From NCBI GenBank assembly GCA_922989275.2, contig OV277870.1:42156356-42220355 (forward strand): DNA of 64,000 nucleotides. Reading direction: 5' to 3'. The translations under genes were made by a program, and so were the position numbers. The stretch is from Gari tellinella. Its lineage: Eukaryota > Mollusca > Bivalvia > Cardiida > Psammobiidae. How positions within the stretch are numbered: position 1 is the stretch's first letter; every line of letters begins with the position of its first letter. This document shows, piece by piece, positions 11,701 to 20,845 of the stretch. Under the pieces are notes generated by a model. It was given only the letters and a program-made list of their open reading frames with translations. It did not search any database and was not told where the DNA came from.

Positions 11701-11836
11701 CGACGGCGAGTTTTACGACTCCTGTGTCGACGATGAAAAACACCCGATGAAGTTTGTTGTGTTTGATAGTAACCAGTACTACCCCGAGTACCTTATCTGG
11801 TACAGGGATGCTGACGAAGACGATTCGCCGCAGTAA
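4172..11836 (+). CDS. PARP12-like: Gene A: CCCH zinc-finger / WWE / PARP protein (PARP12 or ZAP type), 5' end missing
   Basis: Six exons (4172-5731, 6285-6484, 8466-8669, 9051-9220, 10506-10727, 11389-11836) join with matching phases into 933 codons and a TAA stop. Domain order is: Pro/Gln-rich and charged low-complexity N-terminus; winged-helix-like block; four CCCH fingers; a fifth CCCH finger; two WWE modules; PARP catalytic domain. This is the architecture of vertebrate PARP12 and ZC3HAV1. Those proteins bind RNA through fingers 1-4 and poly(ADP-ribose) through the finger5-WWE block; PARP12 mono-ADP-ribosylates proteins, while ZAP is catalytically inactive and restricts CpG-rich RNA. A role in antiviral or stress RNA control is inferred from the family. 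The first coding exon is absent: the frame enters with two bases of a split Gly codon, as in gene B exon 2. Introns are 553, 1981, 381, 1285 and 661 bp and most carry MITEs. Confidence 0.9.
5732..6284 (+). other. Gene A intron, no element recognised
   Basis: It runs from GT at 5732 to AG at 6284. AT-rich sequence with no clear inverted repeat or coding match. Confidence 0.6.
6285..6484 (+). CDS. Gene A exon 3: CCCH finger 5 and start of WWE 1
   Basis: The acceptor is 'tatttag|acatc'; the first two bases complete the Asp codon opened by exon 2. The exon encodes a finger C-x7-C-x4-C-x3-H (CEKYLLDNCKTPKCRLYH) followed by LPYIWQVKVWDNW, the opening of the first WWE module. In ZAP and PARP12 the fifth finger sits directly against the first WWE domain, so the junction supports this family. 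The donor is 'acgtg|gtaagc' after 6484, phase 0. Confidence 0.9.
6655..6874. mobile_element. H3 MITE (left end lost) in gene A intron
   Basis: Core I palindrome at about 6776-6833 ('gacgccgcgttaagcggcgtc' at the centre). The right end 'gtgaaaggg' plus TTAA is present at 6864-6874; the left TTAA end is missing. Confidence 0.75.
6970..7072. repeat. small foldback element, about 100 bp
   Basis: 'caggggttgaaaatttt' at the left faces 'aattttcgaaccctgg' at the right. Inside, 'cactcgtcctgc' faces 'gcaggacgag...gacgagtg'. Family not recognised. Confidence 0.6.
7238..7498. mobile_element. H6 MITE, complete, TTAA at both ends
   Basis: TTAA at 7238-7241 and 7495-7498. The central palindrome at about 7356-7421 pairs 'gacaaacagtgaagtccctg' with its complement around 'ctcctgcaggag'. 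The end-to-end layout matches 15472-15713 and 54622-54869. Confidence 0.8.
7815..7896. repeat. poly-C run followed by A-rich (CAAA)n tract
   Basis: Twenty-five consecutive C from 7815 to 7839, then an A-rich tract with CAAA units, inside a gene A intron. Open frames on both strands here are artefacts of the homopolymers. Confidence 0.9.
8466..8669 (+). CDS. Gene A exon 4: end of WWE 1, start of WWE 2
   Basis: The acceptor is 'ttattttcag|aatgac', phase 0. It encodes 68 residues. The first half ends in LEARRLSTRSY, which resembles the RRLST strand closing WWE 1 in PARP12. The second half opens WWE 2 with TQWRWYYIDDTGEEQIYSP, whose W-x-WYY is the diagnostic aromatic patch. The donor is 'agtccg|gtatgt' after 8669, phase 0. 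Confidence 0.88.
9051..9220 (+). CDS. Gene A exon 5: end of WWE 2
   Basis: The acceptor is 'gatctgcag|cattca', phase 0. It encodes HSLEMKYLFGQTEYTF and then FSSMSLVNDGGYTTIFRRP, the second half of a WWE module (F-x-x-M and the R-R-P end). The loop between WWE halves is shorter than in human PARP12, so a small extra exon cannot be excluded. The donor is 'aagtgt|gtaagt' after 9220, phase 2. Confidence 0.85.
9385..9598. mobile_element. H3 MITE, complete with TTAA duplication
   Basis: TTAA at 9385-9388 and 9595-9598, ends 'cccttagcctgcca' and 'tggcgggctaaggg'. The near-perfect core I palindrome at about 9423-9491 is centred on 'cgagtaattcg'. TTAA plus CCCTT ends are typical of piggyBac-like elements (inference). 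Confidence 0.85.
9844..10067. mobile_element. H3 MITE with shortened core
   Basis: TTAA at 9844-9847 and 10064-10067. The core at about 9984-10029 has lost most of its left arm. Its right TTAA is also the left TTAA of the next element. Confidence 0.75.
10064..10173. mobile_element. H5 MITE, internally deleted, abutting the previous element
   Basis: Starts TTAACCCTTTACC at the shared TTAA and ends TTAA at 10170-10173. Only half of the core II palindrome ('gcgcattctgcttta') remains. Confidence 0.65.
10249..10461. repeat. minisatellite, about 50-bp unit, 4-5 copies
   Basis: Unit 'caagatcaccggtttgtttc' followed by 'aatctcaatatgatttattg', repeated in gene A intron and ending 44 bp before the acceptor of exon 6. 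Confidence 0.85.
10506..10727 (+). CDS. Gene A exon 6: start of PARP catalytic domain
   Basis: The acceptor 'attgtag|tccagc' is chosen because it keeps the frame with the phase-2 end of exon 5; the downstream 'tccag|cat' would break it. It encodes VPLPRDWAPWD, then VDDKFFERLD and IQGVFRVQNSEQWSQFA, the segment that opens PARP12-type catalytic domains. The donor is 'gccag|gtaggt' after 10727, phase 2. Confidence 0.88.
10757..10982. mobile_element. H15 element carrying an H5-type core II hairpin
   Basis: Ends rich in 'ttcgcgaa' (10768-10801) face 'cgcgaattaatac' and 'acgcgaaata' (10945-10979). Inside, 10845-10915 is core II, 'aagcaggttgaaagttaagt' pairing around 'gtgccttaaggcac', with H5-like flanks. 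Probably an H5 element inside another MITE. Confidence 0.6.
11389..11836 (+). CDS. Gene A exon 7: PARP catalytic core and stop
   Basis: The acceptor is 'aattctag|caagga'; 'ag' plus 'c' completes a Ser codon. It encodes RYMFHGTDNFAAVK (catalytic His of HGT), then FGQGTYFAAEARLAHQY (catalytic Tyr of GxGTYFA), then FYDSCVDDEKHPMKFVVF and YYPEYLIWY, ending DADEDDSPQ. His and Tyr of the H-Y-x triad are present. By aligning the YPEYLI strand, the third triad position falls on Lys of PMKFVVF, where PARP12 has Ile. No CaaX box is present at this C-terminus. Confidence 0.92.
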
Positions 11837-12104
11837 AGCAGGGAACTCCTGTCGGCGTCCTGCATTAAACAGTCACACGTCTTATGAGATCTATATACCT
11901 CTTTGATAAGGAACTAATGAGCAAGTAAACTATTTGATTTGGACCGAGAATATTTTTCTGAAACTTCAACGATATAATGTTCAAAACTTGCCGATTTCCA
12001 TGTCAATGTTTACAAAGTAATTCAAAGAGTTCTCCTTTACTTTTTTCCGGCGTTATATACATTTAGTATTTTTAAAGATGATCAGCGTTTCTCAGATCAT
12101 CACA

Positions 12105-12373
12105 ATCCTTTACCTCCATAGCATATTTCTAGTATCAAAGATAAGTAACCACTTAAAGCAGATTGAAAGTAAAGCTGAAATCGCCTTAAGGCGCATTCTG
12201 TTTTAGTTTAAGCCTGTTTTAAGCAACACTCTGCCAGTTTATAGAACATATTTCTAATATTACACAGTTACACATTCATGGATTCATAAATTGGAATTAT
12301 TTTCTTCAGGGGAGGCATATGTTAAATACATGGAAGTTAAAATAAGTATCTATGTGGAGAAATGGGTAAAGAT
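12105..12373. mobile_element. H5 MITE, decayed ends
   Basis: 'cctttacctccatagcat' at the left, 'gagaaatgggtaaag' at the right and a core II palindrome at about 12158-12225 centred on 'cgccttaaggcg'. TTAA no longer visible. Confidence 0.7.
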
Positions 12374-12645
12374 GTGTCACGTTTAGATCAATGTCACATG
12401 TTTGTTCTGCATGTAGTTTCCTTTGTTATGAAAACACGCTGCATAAACACGTACTTCATCTATTTATCAACAGGGAGTGTTGATGTGGATATTAAATGAA
12501 GGTGACTGTTTAATGTTGGACAAACTAAATGCTAAAGTCCCAATATGTCTTTTAAAACCAACAGTATGGCATGTAATAGTGCAGTGTCTCTATAGAGAGG
12601 TTCTACATAATTATGTTACGAATGGTATACTATTGGCATTTGTAG

Positions 12646-12895
12646 TACAGTGGAGAATACGTTATTCTTTCCCGTTTAAATGCAAACGAAACGCAAACGC
12701 AAAGCACTAAAACGTAGAAAAGTACAACTTTTTGACAATTCTGATAATTCATGTTTATCTTGGTGGCAAACAGTTTGGAGCCTGATCAGACGCCGGGTTA
12801 CCCGGCGTCTGATCTGGCTCCAAACTGTTTGCATTCAAAATAATAAATTTGGCGTTAACGCGTTTATTTGGGAAAAACACGTTTCCTCCACTGTA
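12646..12895. mobile_element. H1 MITE, near complete
   Basis: Starts TACAGTGGAGAA and ends in 'tcctccactgta'. Core I palindrome at 12767-12833, 'caaacagtttggagcctga' pairing around 'gccgggttacccggc'. TA-CAGT ends suggest pogo/Tc1-type mobilisation (inference). Confidence 0.85.
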
Positions 12896-12936
12896 TAATG
12901 ATGTAGACATACTGCAAACAAAGGTTATGACTGAAG

Positions 12937-13142
12937 TACAGTAAAACCTCGCTATTACGACCACTAGAAAAAGGCTAATTGGTTGTATAAAAGACAGGTG
13001 ACAGCTTAAAGCAAGGTAACAGTAAAACAGAAAGCTCCTAAAGGAGCTTTCTGTTTTATTGTCACCTTGCTTTAAGCAGTCATCTGTCCTCAGCACCTAA
13101 TAATTAATACAATTTTGTGGTCGTTGTAGAGAGGTTTTACTA
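12937..13142. mobile_element. H2 MITE, complete
   Basis: Ends TACAGTAAAACCTC and 'gaggttttactata'. Long central palindrome at 13009-13078, 'ttaaagcaaggtaacagtaa' pairing around 'gctcctaaaggagc'. Confidence 0.85.
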
Positions 13143-13352
13143 TACGTTCATTGTATTGTATGACATGTGTATTTAGCAGTGCTAGTCGTATTAGCACTTG
13201 TCTGCATTGCTGAGGCCTTGCAATGAATACTTGTACATGTATTATAGTTGTACATTTGTAATATTACTCTTGTGTACGGTGTCGAAGGAATGTGGTTAGA
13301 ATATTTTGTCCGTTAAATAAAGGTCCAAATACTTACCACTGACCGAGTCGTA

Positions 13353-13467
13353 CACAGGTACTTGACACATAGAGCTAGATCTATTACCGAAAAATAAATA
13401 AAATTTTTTACTAGTAACAAAATATTTTTTGGTAATATATCTAGATCTATGTGTCAAGTACATGTGG
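13353..13467. repeat. foldback element with CACAGGTACTTGACACATA ends
   Basis: 'cacaggtacttgacacatag' at 13353 faces 'tatgtgtcaagtacatgtgg' at 13448-13467, and 'agctagatctatta' faces 'taatatatctagat'. The same terminal word lies inside the large inverted repeat at 34680-35903. Confidence 0.75.
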
Positions 13468-13592
13468 AGTCGTGCTCAAGATGAAAACAATTAAAATTTA
13501 TTAAAGAGACTGAAAAGCAGATGACAAATTGACGGAATGTTTAAGATTCAGGATGTGTAACTGGTATGAAAAGTTGATTGCTATCATTACCC

Positions 13593-13785
13593 CAGGGCTC
13601 CAGATAAGAGGTAGTTATTTCAACAAATCAAACATTTTCTCACTCTTTTTAGCACCAACTCCTATGGTATTACTACTCATTAGAATCGTCTCGAAGAGAC
13701 GATTCTAATGAGGAGTGACACCATAGGGTTTAATTCAGAAATAAAGATTTTAGTTTTTGAAAAACTACCCTTATCTGGTGCTCTG
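13593..13785. mobile_element. H14 MITE with 7-bp duplication ATTACCC
   Basis: Ends 'cagggctccagataag' and 'cttatctggtgctctg'. Flanks attaccc at 13586-13592 and 13786-13792. Core III palindrome 'agaatcgtctcgaagagacg' near 13682. Confidence 0.8.
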
Positions 13786-13954
13786 ATTACCCTGAGGAAC
13801 ATGACACAGTTTAATGTTTTTTTTATTATTAAATCGAATGTTTTTATCCCATTGCTCTACGTATTACCTCATGACCACTACTATTATTTATCTAGTTACA
13901 TTCCGTAACAAAGAGCGATGGCATGAATATTAACAGAATGAATTGCGCAGCACT

Positions 13955-14173
13955 TTAACCCTTTCATGATCGTGAGAAATTAACCCATTTACCGCCAAAA
14001 TGTTGTCTGCAATATCATTTAAAGTTAGATTTAAGGCAGAATAACTGACGTAAGTTCAAAACAAATGGCAAACAGTTTTGAGCCTGATCAGACGCCGCGT
14101 AACGCAGCGTCTGATCAGGATCAAAACTGTTTGCAAATGCGTTTTATGACGTCATTGAGATTGAAAGGGTTAA
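13955..14173. mobile_element. H3 MITE, complete with TTAA duplication
   Basis: TTAA at 13955-13958 and 14170-14173, ends 'ccctttcatgatcg' and 'gattgaaaggg'. Core I palindrome at 14066-14133 centred on 'cgcgtaacgcagcg'. Confidence 0.85.
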
Positions 14174-14329
14174 CAGTTTCCCGGTAAGGTCATTCGGTAG
14201 AGACGCCTTCTTAAAAGATCGTTTTGTCTTAGTTACACGTGTTTGAATAACAACCATGATAATGATATTTTACATGTACCATTTTATTGACTTTGTTTTT
14301 TACAGTACCATTTACTCAATAGAGCTAGT

Positions 14330-14550
14330 GCGTTTTTAAGTTTGACGACATGAGACCACATAAAGCAGATTGAAGTTAAAACAGAATAAGACTTGAGCGC
14401 AGTATGCGTTACTTTCAGCTTGCTTTTAAGCTACCATCTGCTAGGATGACGGAACTTTTTGTTATGCTGCACGTTTAATACTGTATAACTTGGAACTATT
14501 TTCTTAGGGGATAGGAGGGGTAGTCTAAAAGGGTGAAAGCGCGTAGCAAG
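14330..14550. mobile_element. degenerate H5 MITE
   Basis: Core II is recognisable ('cataaagcagattgaagtta' facing 'actttcagcttgctttt'), followed by the H5 tail 'gctaccatctgctagga' and 'ggaactattttctta'. Arms heavily diverged. Confidence 0.55.
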
Positions 14551-14596
14551 TAGCAAGTAATGGGATATATATATACCAATGTTTAAAACTACTGTG

Positions 14597-14846
14597 TACA
14601 GTGGAGAATCTGTTATTCTTTCCCGTTTATACGCAAACGTACGCAAACGCAAAACACTAAAACGTATAAAAGTACAACTTTTTGACAATTCTGATAATTC
14701 ATGTTTATCTTGGTGGCAAACAGTTTGGAGCCTGATCAGACGCCGGGTTACCCGGCGTCTGATCTGGCTCCAAACTGTTTGCACGGCAAATAATAGTTTT
14801 AGCGTAAACGCGTTTATTGGGAAAGAATAACGTGTTCTCCACTGTA
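14597..14846. mobile_element. H1 MITE, complete
   Basis: Ends TACAGTGGAGAATCTG and 'gtgttctccactgta'. Core I palindrome at 14716-14783, identical at its centre to the copy at 12767. Confidence 0.88.
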
Positions 14847-15047
14847 TGTGTTCGTATAGGCATATTGTATTTAAACCAAATGTTTTTCAGTCTCGTAAAT
14901 CAAAACTGGCAGTAAGACATTTACAAAGGTAGTAATTAATTTACAATGCCAGGAAAATTTGTTATCACTCAAATTAAGGTTGTTTTTGGTATGCAAGGGC
15001 AGTTATATATAAGCAAGATTATAATACTAACAGACATTTATTTATTT

Positions 15048-15425
15048 AGTGCTCCCTCTTTAAACGGCTCTCCACGATTCCCTACCTACAGCAATGATTT
15101 CTGCCTTTTCCCGAAACAAGACAAGTATAACTAAATATTTCACTGCTGCAGTATCGTTTACTTTTTTCATAAACTTATCATCCATTGTTTTTTTTCCTCA
15201 AAGTTACACTATATTAGCCAATTTGAAGAAATATAATGATAAACGACACAACAGTTTAAATACAAATCAGACGCCACGTTACGCGGCGCCTGATATGGAT
15301 TCAAATTTTTTGCATTCTAATGGTATTAATTTCCCCTCCGTACGTCAACTCCCTCCAAACAACACACAAAAGCTTTGTCTCCCATTGGGTTTTGTTGTAG
15401 AGAGGGAGCACTGTATCTTGCTTTT
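15048..15425. mobile_element. H4 MITE, degenerate left half
   Basis: Left 'agtgctccctctttaaacgg', right 'gttgtagagagggagcactgta'-type end. Eroded core I at about 15252-15314, 'cagacgccacgttacgcggc'. Confidence 0.7.
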
Positions 15426-15471
15426 AGATGTCACGAGCTAGACACCATCAATGAATCCTCTTTAACTCTTT

Positions 15472-15713
15472 CCTCCCTGGTTAAAGGTTAAATGAAAAAT
15501 CCAGTTTCCATTTTAGTCTAGTCCATTTCTGACTTTTAAGGGTTGTTTTGTCAATGTTTGGCATTATGACAAACAGTGAAGACCCTGATCAGAGGGCTCC
15601 TTTCGGAGCCCTCTGATCAGGGTCTTCACTGTTTGCATAGGACAAGTGTACTATTCACATGTACACTGATTGAAAAGCACGCCTATATGCGGGACTAGGG
15701 TTCAAAGAGTTAA
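15472..15713. mobile_element. H6 MITE, complete with TTAA duplication
   Basis: TTAA at 15472-15475 and 15710-15713, ends 'ctctttcctccc' and 'caaagag'. Perfect central palindrome at about 15569-15636, 'gacaaacagtgaagaccctg' pairing around 'ctcctttcggag'. Confidence 0.88.
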
Positions 15714-15809
15714 CGTGAGCGTTGTATCAGGACATGACTGCATGCAGTTATCATAATGAATGGTGTGCTTGTGCCAGTATAATGTGACTGGGTAAAAGCT
15801 TCAATTAAC

Positions 15810-16007
15810 TACAGTAAAGCCTCTCTTATACGGCCACTAAATTAAAGGCTTATTGATTGTGACATCATAAAGCAAGGTGACAGTAAAACAGAAAGCTCCT
15901 AAAGGAGCTTTCTGTTTTACTGTCGCCTTGCTTTAAGCAGTCACCTGTCGAGAACGCCTAATGATTTATCACAAATGTTGGTTGTAATAGAGAGCGCTTT
16001 CATTGTA
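15810..16007. mobile_element. H2 MITE
   Basis: Left 'tacagtaaagcctctctta', right 'gagagcgctttcattgta'. Nearly perfect core at 15869-15935 centred on 'gctcctaaaggagc'. Confidence 0.82.
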
Positions 16008-16080
16008 TTTACTAAAGACTTAAACAGTACATGTGAACCCTGACCCTGATACTCACAGAGGGTTCTCTGTACATATACCT

Positions 16081-16331
16081 TTAACCCATTTTCCAATAGA
16101 CTGATTCTAGTTTTGAAAATTGGTGACCACTTAAAGCAGGCTGACAGTAAAGCAGAATGTGCCTTAAGGCACATTCTGCTTTTCTGTCAGCCTGCATTAA
16201 GCTATCATCTGCTTGAATATAGAAAATAGTTCTATTATCCAATATCGTAACTGTATAAATTGGAACTAATTTCTTCAGTGGAGAAATAACTTAAAGGCGT
16301 AAAAAGACGTCTTTATGGGGTAATGGGGTAA
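16081..16331. mobile_element. H5 MITE, near complete
   Basis: TTAACCCATTTTCC at the left, 'taatggggtaa' at the right. Core II at 16132-16200 centred on 'gtgccttaaggcac'. Confidence 0.8.
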
Positions 16332-16378
16332 GTGAGTCATCAAACGTGAGAATAACTTTTTCTCAGAGCTGATGCCAT

Positions 16379-16588
16379 TACAGTAAAACCTCTGTATAAC
16401 GATACCTTAATTATGTTAATTATAAAGTGTATTAAGACAGGTGACTGCTTAAAGCAAGGTGACAGTTAAACAGAAAGCTCCTTTAGGAGCTTTCTGTTTT
16501 ACTGTCATCTTGCTTTAAGCGGTCACCTGTTTGTTATACAATCAATTAGCCTACATCTTAGCGGTCGCAATAGAGAGATTTTACTGTA
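16379..16588. mobile_element. H2 MITE, complete
   Basis: Ends TACAGTAAAACCTCTG and 'agagagattttactgta'. Core at 16448-16519, 'ttaaagcaaggtgacagtta' around 'gctcctttaggagc'. Confidence 0.85.
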
Positions 16589-17133
16589 ATGATTGCTCAT
16601 ATTGTGTCCCACATAAGTTTCACGTAACAGTCAAACTTGTTATAATAAAGTATTGGGCTTTAGATAAATGAAACCTTTATGCAGGACAGAAAGCCCTTTC
16701 CTTTAAATATTGTGTATTGCATTTAGCAGTCATTTGTGTTAGGGGTCGGTGTCCTTCTTCAAAGAGTAGAACAAGTTTGACTGTATTTGATACCCAGAAA
16801 TATAACGACCTCTCTCAGAAGAGCAATTGATAGTAGCCTGCAGTGTATAACGTTTTCTTTTGAAAAGTGTTATGAAGGCAGTTTTTATGTTAAAATGGTA
16901 AAAAACATACATACATGTATGTATATGTAGACATGTTTTGTTTTTTTCTTTATGTAATAAATGTATGTAAATGTGTTATATGATGATGTACTGATGTACA
17001 AGTCAATAAAAGTATGTTCTGGTGTATGTATAAATGTAGATGAGTCGTGTCATAAGAAAACTAGACAAAATACATTAAAACAGTATAATGTATATACACA
17101 CATAACAATCACCTTGGGTTCTGTTTCTGAACA

Positions 17134-17361
17134 GGGAGCCGTTTCATAATACATGATGTTGTCGTTACTCAGGTTATAAAAGTCTAAAATTATTATTTAT
17201 TTCTCCATATAATCCTGTCCTGTGACATCCTTTTTGAATCGTCTTGAAAAGACGATTCAAAAAAGATGTCACACGACAGGATTAGATAGAGAAATTAAAT
17301 GTTTTTTAAAGTTTTGACTTACGACAACATTTATCGTAAGAAGTTTTATGAAACAGGTCCC
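17134..17361. mobile_element. H13 MITE
   Basis: Ends 'gggagccgtttcataata' and 'ttttatgaaacaggtccc'. Inside, 'aatcctgtcctgtgacatc' pairs with 'gatgtcacacgacaggatt' around the core III centre 'gaatcgtcttgaaaagacg' at about 17237. Confidence 0.8.
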
Positions 17362-17455
17362 AGATGTATACACTGGCAGACAAGTCACTGAAGGTGCTGG
17401 TGAGTGTCAAACTGTGTAGCTCCTGACCAAGAACCTGGCTCCAATGTTATAAAGC

Positions 17456-17569
17456 GTTTGAACTGAAGTCATTCTCAGGCATTTGAATGGCCAGATTTGA
17501 GCCTAGGCTCAAATCTGACCAATCAAATGCTTGAGAACAAAGTCAGACTCAACTCAAACGCTTTATAAC
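17456..17569. mobile_element. H12 MITE
   Basis: 'gttataaagcgtttgaactg' at the left, 'actcaaacgctttataac' at the right, centre 'cagatttgagcctaggctca'. Two related copies lie at 27295-27503. Confidence 0.8.
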
Positions 17570-17778
17570 TTTGACGCGATGTTTGGTCTGCGTCTAATAT
17601 GTTTTCTTTTATGATGGTTTTCACCTGACGCTTTTCAAATACGTATAAACAACTTACATACAAAATGCATACAATACAAATAGGTAGACCTAGGTCAACA
17701 ACTGCACATGAGAAACGAAGTATGTGAGTATGCACTATTTGATAGATGCTGAACCACATGTATTATTAATTTTATAAA

Positions 17779-18229
17779 AACAGGAAATCCTCTATATTAC
17801 GACCACCTAAACGAAGGATAATTGGTTGCATACATGACCGGTGACGGTTTAAAGCAAGGTGACAGAAAAACAGAAAGTTCCTAAAGGAGATTTCTGTTTA
17901 CTGTCATCAAGCTTTAAGCAGTTTCCTGTGTTAAAAACCTAAGAATTAACACAATCAACCCTTTCACCGTCAGAATCGCCTAAAGTCGAATTTGCAAACA
18001 GTTTTGATCCTGATCAGACGCCGCGTTACGCGGCGTCTGATCAGGATCAAAACTTTTTGACACCCGTTTCGATATATCTTATGTCATACTCTCTTAATTC
18101 TAACTTTGAAATGATATTGCAGACTATAATATTGAAGCAGACGACACAATTACGGTGTAGGGGTAAAATACTCAAAAATAATTTGGCGGTGAAAGGGTTA
18201 AGTGGTGATAATAGAGAGGTTTTTCTGTA
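17779..18229. mobile_element. H2 MITE split by an H3 insertion
   Basis: Left half 17779-17954 ('caggaaatcctctatattac', core 'aagcaaggtgacagaaaaac'), right half 18202-18229 ('gtggtgataatagagagg' and 'ttctgta'). Removing 17955-18201 restores the H2 order seen at 12937 and 55449. Confidence 0.8.
17955..18201. mobile_element. H3 MITE nested in H2
   Basis: TCAA-CCCTTTCACCG at the left and 'cggtgaaaggg'-TTAA at the right; one target copy has a single change. Near-perfect core I at 17992-18059 centred on 'gccgcgttacgcggc'. Confidence 0.85.
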
Positions 18230-18315
18230 TACGGTCGAACCTCAGTATCACATACTTGCTTAAGTCGAACTTACCAGTATGTTTACAATTGAAAACGGAT
18301 AACTTGTGATCGCTT

Positions 18316-18518
18316 TTGTCGAAACCTCTCTCTTACGACCCCTTAAAAGAAGGCTAATTGACAGCATAAAAGACAGGTGAGTGCTTAAAGAAAGGTGAAC
18401 GTAAAACAGAAAGCTCCTGAGGGAGCTTTCTGATTTACGTTTACATTGCTTTAAGCAGTTACCTGCCTTTTACACCTAACAATAATTTAATGGTCGTAAT
18501 AAAGAGGTTTTGTTGTAC
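18316..18518. mobile_element. H2 MITE
   Basis: 'gtcgaaacctctctcttacg' at the left, 'aaagaggttttgttgta' at the right. Core at 18383-18455 centred on 'gctcctgagggagc'. Confidence 0.75.
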
Positions 18519-18599
18519 CAGTATTTCAGGCTGAAACGTGACTCAGCCTCGTTTGAACCTTAATATGGATACGTTCAACACTAGCCAGTTAGCGAGGTT

Positions 18600-19153
18600 T
18601 GACTGTAATGTTAAAATAAAGGTGTATTGATAGTTGTTGTTACTTGTAATCAAAGCATCAAAAGGAATGGTCGAAGAACATAGTTCTGGTATATGTTAGA
18701 GAGTGATATCTAAATGGTAAAGAAGGTCAAAGCGAGCGCCCAGCGAGCGTGACCCTTCTTAGCCGTTAAGATGTAACTTAATTTGTTCTAACTAACTTAG
18801 AATATAACCTATATTTTGATTGGCCCATTCAAAGGCTTCTTGTAAACAAATCTCACTTATTCTGGTTGTGAGGTCGCTAAATATGGCAGTGTTTACAACT
18901 AGTTGTTACGAGCCGGAGCTATCTATATCGCGCGCAGACACCACGCGATGTCGATAAACAACACAATTCTTAATGATTAAGTGTCGTACTTAATGGGTAG
19001 CAAAAGGCAGTTTGATTGGTTTAAAATGTAGTATATATTCTAAATAATGATCAAATGTACAAATGAATGCTGTATTTGATAAGAGTTTGTTTATTTTTTG
19101 TCAATACACTAAAACGTACTACTGTGAGTATACAGAGGGTACATTTTTGGAAA
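18600..19153. other. gene-free DNA, no element resolved
   Basis: A short hairpin, 'gaaggtcaaagcgagcg' facing 'cgagcgtgacccttc', lies at about 18722-18760. 'cttagaatata' near 18798 and 'tatattctaaat' near 19033 face each other weakly, which hints at a decayed foldback element. No coding match. Confidence 0.4.
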
Positions 19154-19586
19154 AACAGTTAAAAACTTCTATTGCGACCACTAAAACGAAGGTTAATTGA
19201 CTAGAAAATACAGACGGTTACAGCTTAAATAAAAGTAGCATTCTGTTTTACTGTCACATTTCTTTAAGTAGTTGTCTGTCGTAAACACTCAATAATTAAC
19301 CCATTACCCCATAGCCTGTTTCTAGTTTTGAAGATAGTTGACCAACTAAAGCAGGCTGAAAGTAAAGCAGAATGCGCCTTAAGGCGCATTCTTCTTTACT
19401 TTCAGCCTGCTTTAAGCTATTATCTGCTAGAATAAAGAAACTATTTATTATGAATCTTATTAGTTACAATATAAATTGGAACTATTTTCTTAAGTATAGA
19501 GGCTTGAATTAAAGGCGAAACATGTGTATTTATGGGGAAATGGGTTAACACAATTTAGTAGACGTAATAGGGAAGGTTTTACTGTA
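19154..19586. mobile_element. H2 MITE split by an H5 insertion
   Basis: Left 'cagttaaaaacttctattgc', right 'cacaatttagtagacg' through 'ggttttactgta'. The H2 core is shortened. Insertion point is the TTAA found at the same place in intact H2 copies ('aattaacacaattt'). Confidence 0.8.
19296..19548. mobile_element. H5 MITE nested in H2 with perfect TTAA duplication
   Basis: TTAA at 19296-19299 and 19545-19548, ends 'cccattacccc' and 'ggggaaatggg'. Core II at 19346-19413, 'taaagcaggctgaaagtaaa' around 'cgccttaaggcg'. Confidence 0.88.
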
Positions 19587-20582
19587 TCTACAACTCTGGA
19601 ATGATTAAATGTAATCAAAGTACTGTAGTACTGTAGGCTCGGACTTTCAGTTTAATGTAGAACAAAGTAATGCAGAAAGCTAATTATGGAGTTTCTGCAT
19701 TACCATTGCCATGCATTAAGCAGAAACATGCAGCGCTTAAAGACCCTAAACAATTTTGTACTGTGCATGTCTTATAATGCATCGTCTGCTATGACTACTA
19801 GGTGAATGTTTACTACAAAGGAGTAAATACGGTGTTTAAATCACCCAGGTACAGACTCAAGATCCTGAGTTTAAATCAGTGCTATACGGTTTATCTGATA
19901 GTGACGTACCCAGCAACTGAAGCTCCGGTATCGGCATATGTAAATCCCCGTATGACAGGATTTGTTTGTAGGGGGAGTTAGACTCGCACCAATTTCATAC
20001 AATAGGATTCGAAATAGGCTCTCCGAGCCAAAAACGAAAATGTATTGCAGGCACTAATTTCTGGCATGGCAATACGTTAGAAGGAATATAGAAATTGTTC
20101 ATAAAGTATTTGTTGTCAGAAACAATAATTACATGTCATATGTTTACCCATTTTGTAGCTATGTGTATTTTATTAGATGTGCTTTACTTTGCTTTTGCTT
20201 GTTCAACAGACATTATTTGCTAGATATGGAAACATGACATTATGCAATGAATTGGTTTAATGAATTTGTTTAAAATGTATAAAATACTAACACTATTATT
20301 TTGTCATCAAATGCTTTTCTACTTAAGCATCTGAGACCATTGTACACAGATGTATACATTGCAAATAGTCTCGAGTGCCGTTGTTTAATTGTTATTGCAC
20401 GATTTGTATTGTTTAACCAATTGACCCCTATTGACGAATATAAACGCAAAAAAACACTAAGTTACTTTTAAATTTAGGAATGATAGGTAAAGTTCTGAAA
20501 TACATTGTTATATTCGATACTTTCAACATGGAGAAATACAATTTTTGCATGCAATGCATCCATATCCACGTGAAAAGGTATG
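19587..20582. other. gene-free DNA, no clear element
   Basis: AT-rich. A partial hairpin near 19650-19730 ('gtagaacaaagtaatgcaga' facing 'tctgcattaccattgcc') may be a worn H2-like core. No coding match. Confidence 0.45.
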
Positions 20583-20845
20583 AACAGTGCTCCGTCTCTA
20601 CATCAACACCCATTGGGAGACAAATATTGCGTGTGTTGTTCGGATGGAGTTGTTAAAGGAAGATAAATTAAGACTTGGTTTACATTTGCAAACAGCTTGA
20701 ATCCAGATCAGACGCCGCGTAACGCGGCGTCTGATCTGGATTCAAGCTGTTTGTCATTCTTCATTATATTCCTTCTGTCAAAATGGCCACTTATACCAGT
20801 ATGTAAACGCAGACAACGGTAAATTCCGATAATAAAAGAGCGTGC
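20583..20845. mobile_element. H4 MITE, right part lost
   Basis: 'cagtgctccgtctctacat' at the left. Near-perfect core I at 20687-20754, 'caaacagcttgaatccagat' around 'ccgcgtaacgcgg'. The H4 right end is absent. Confidence 0.75.
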
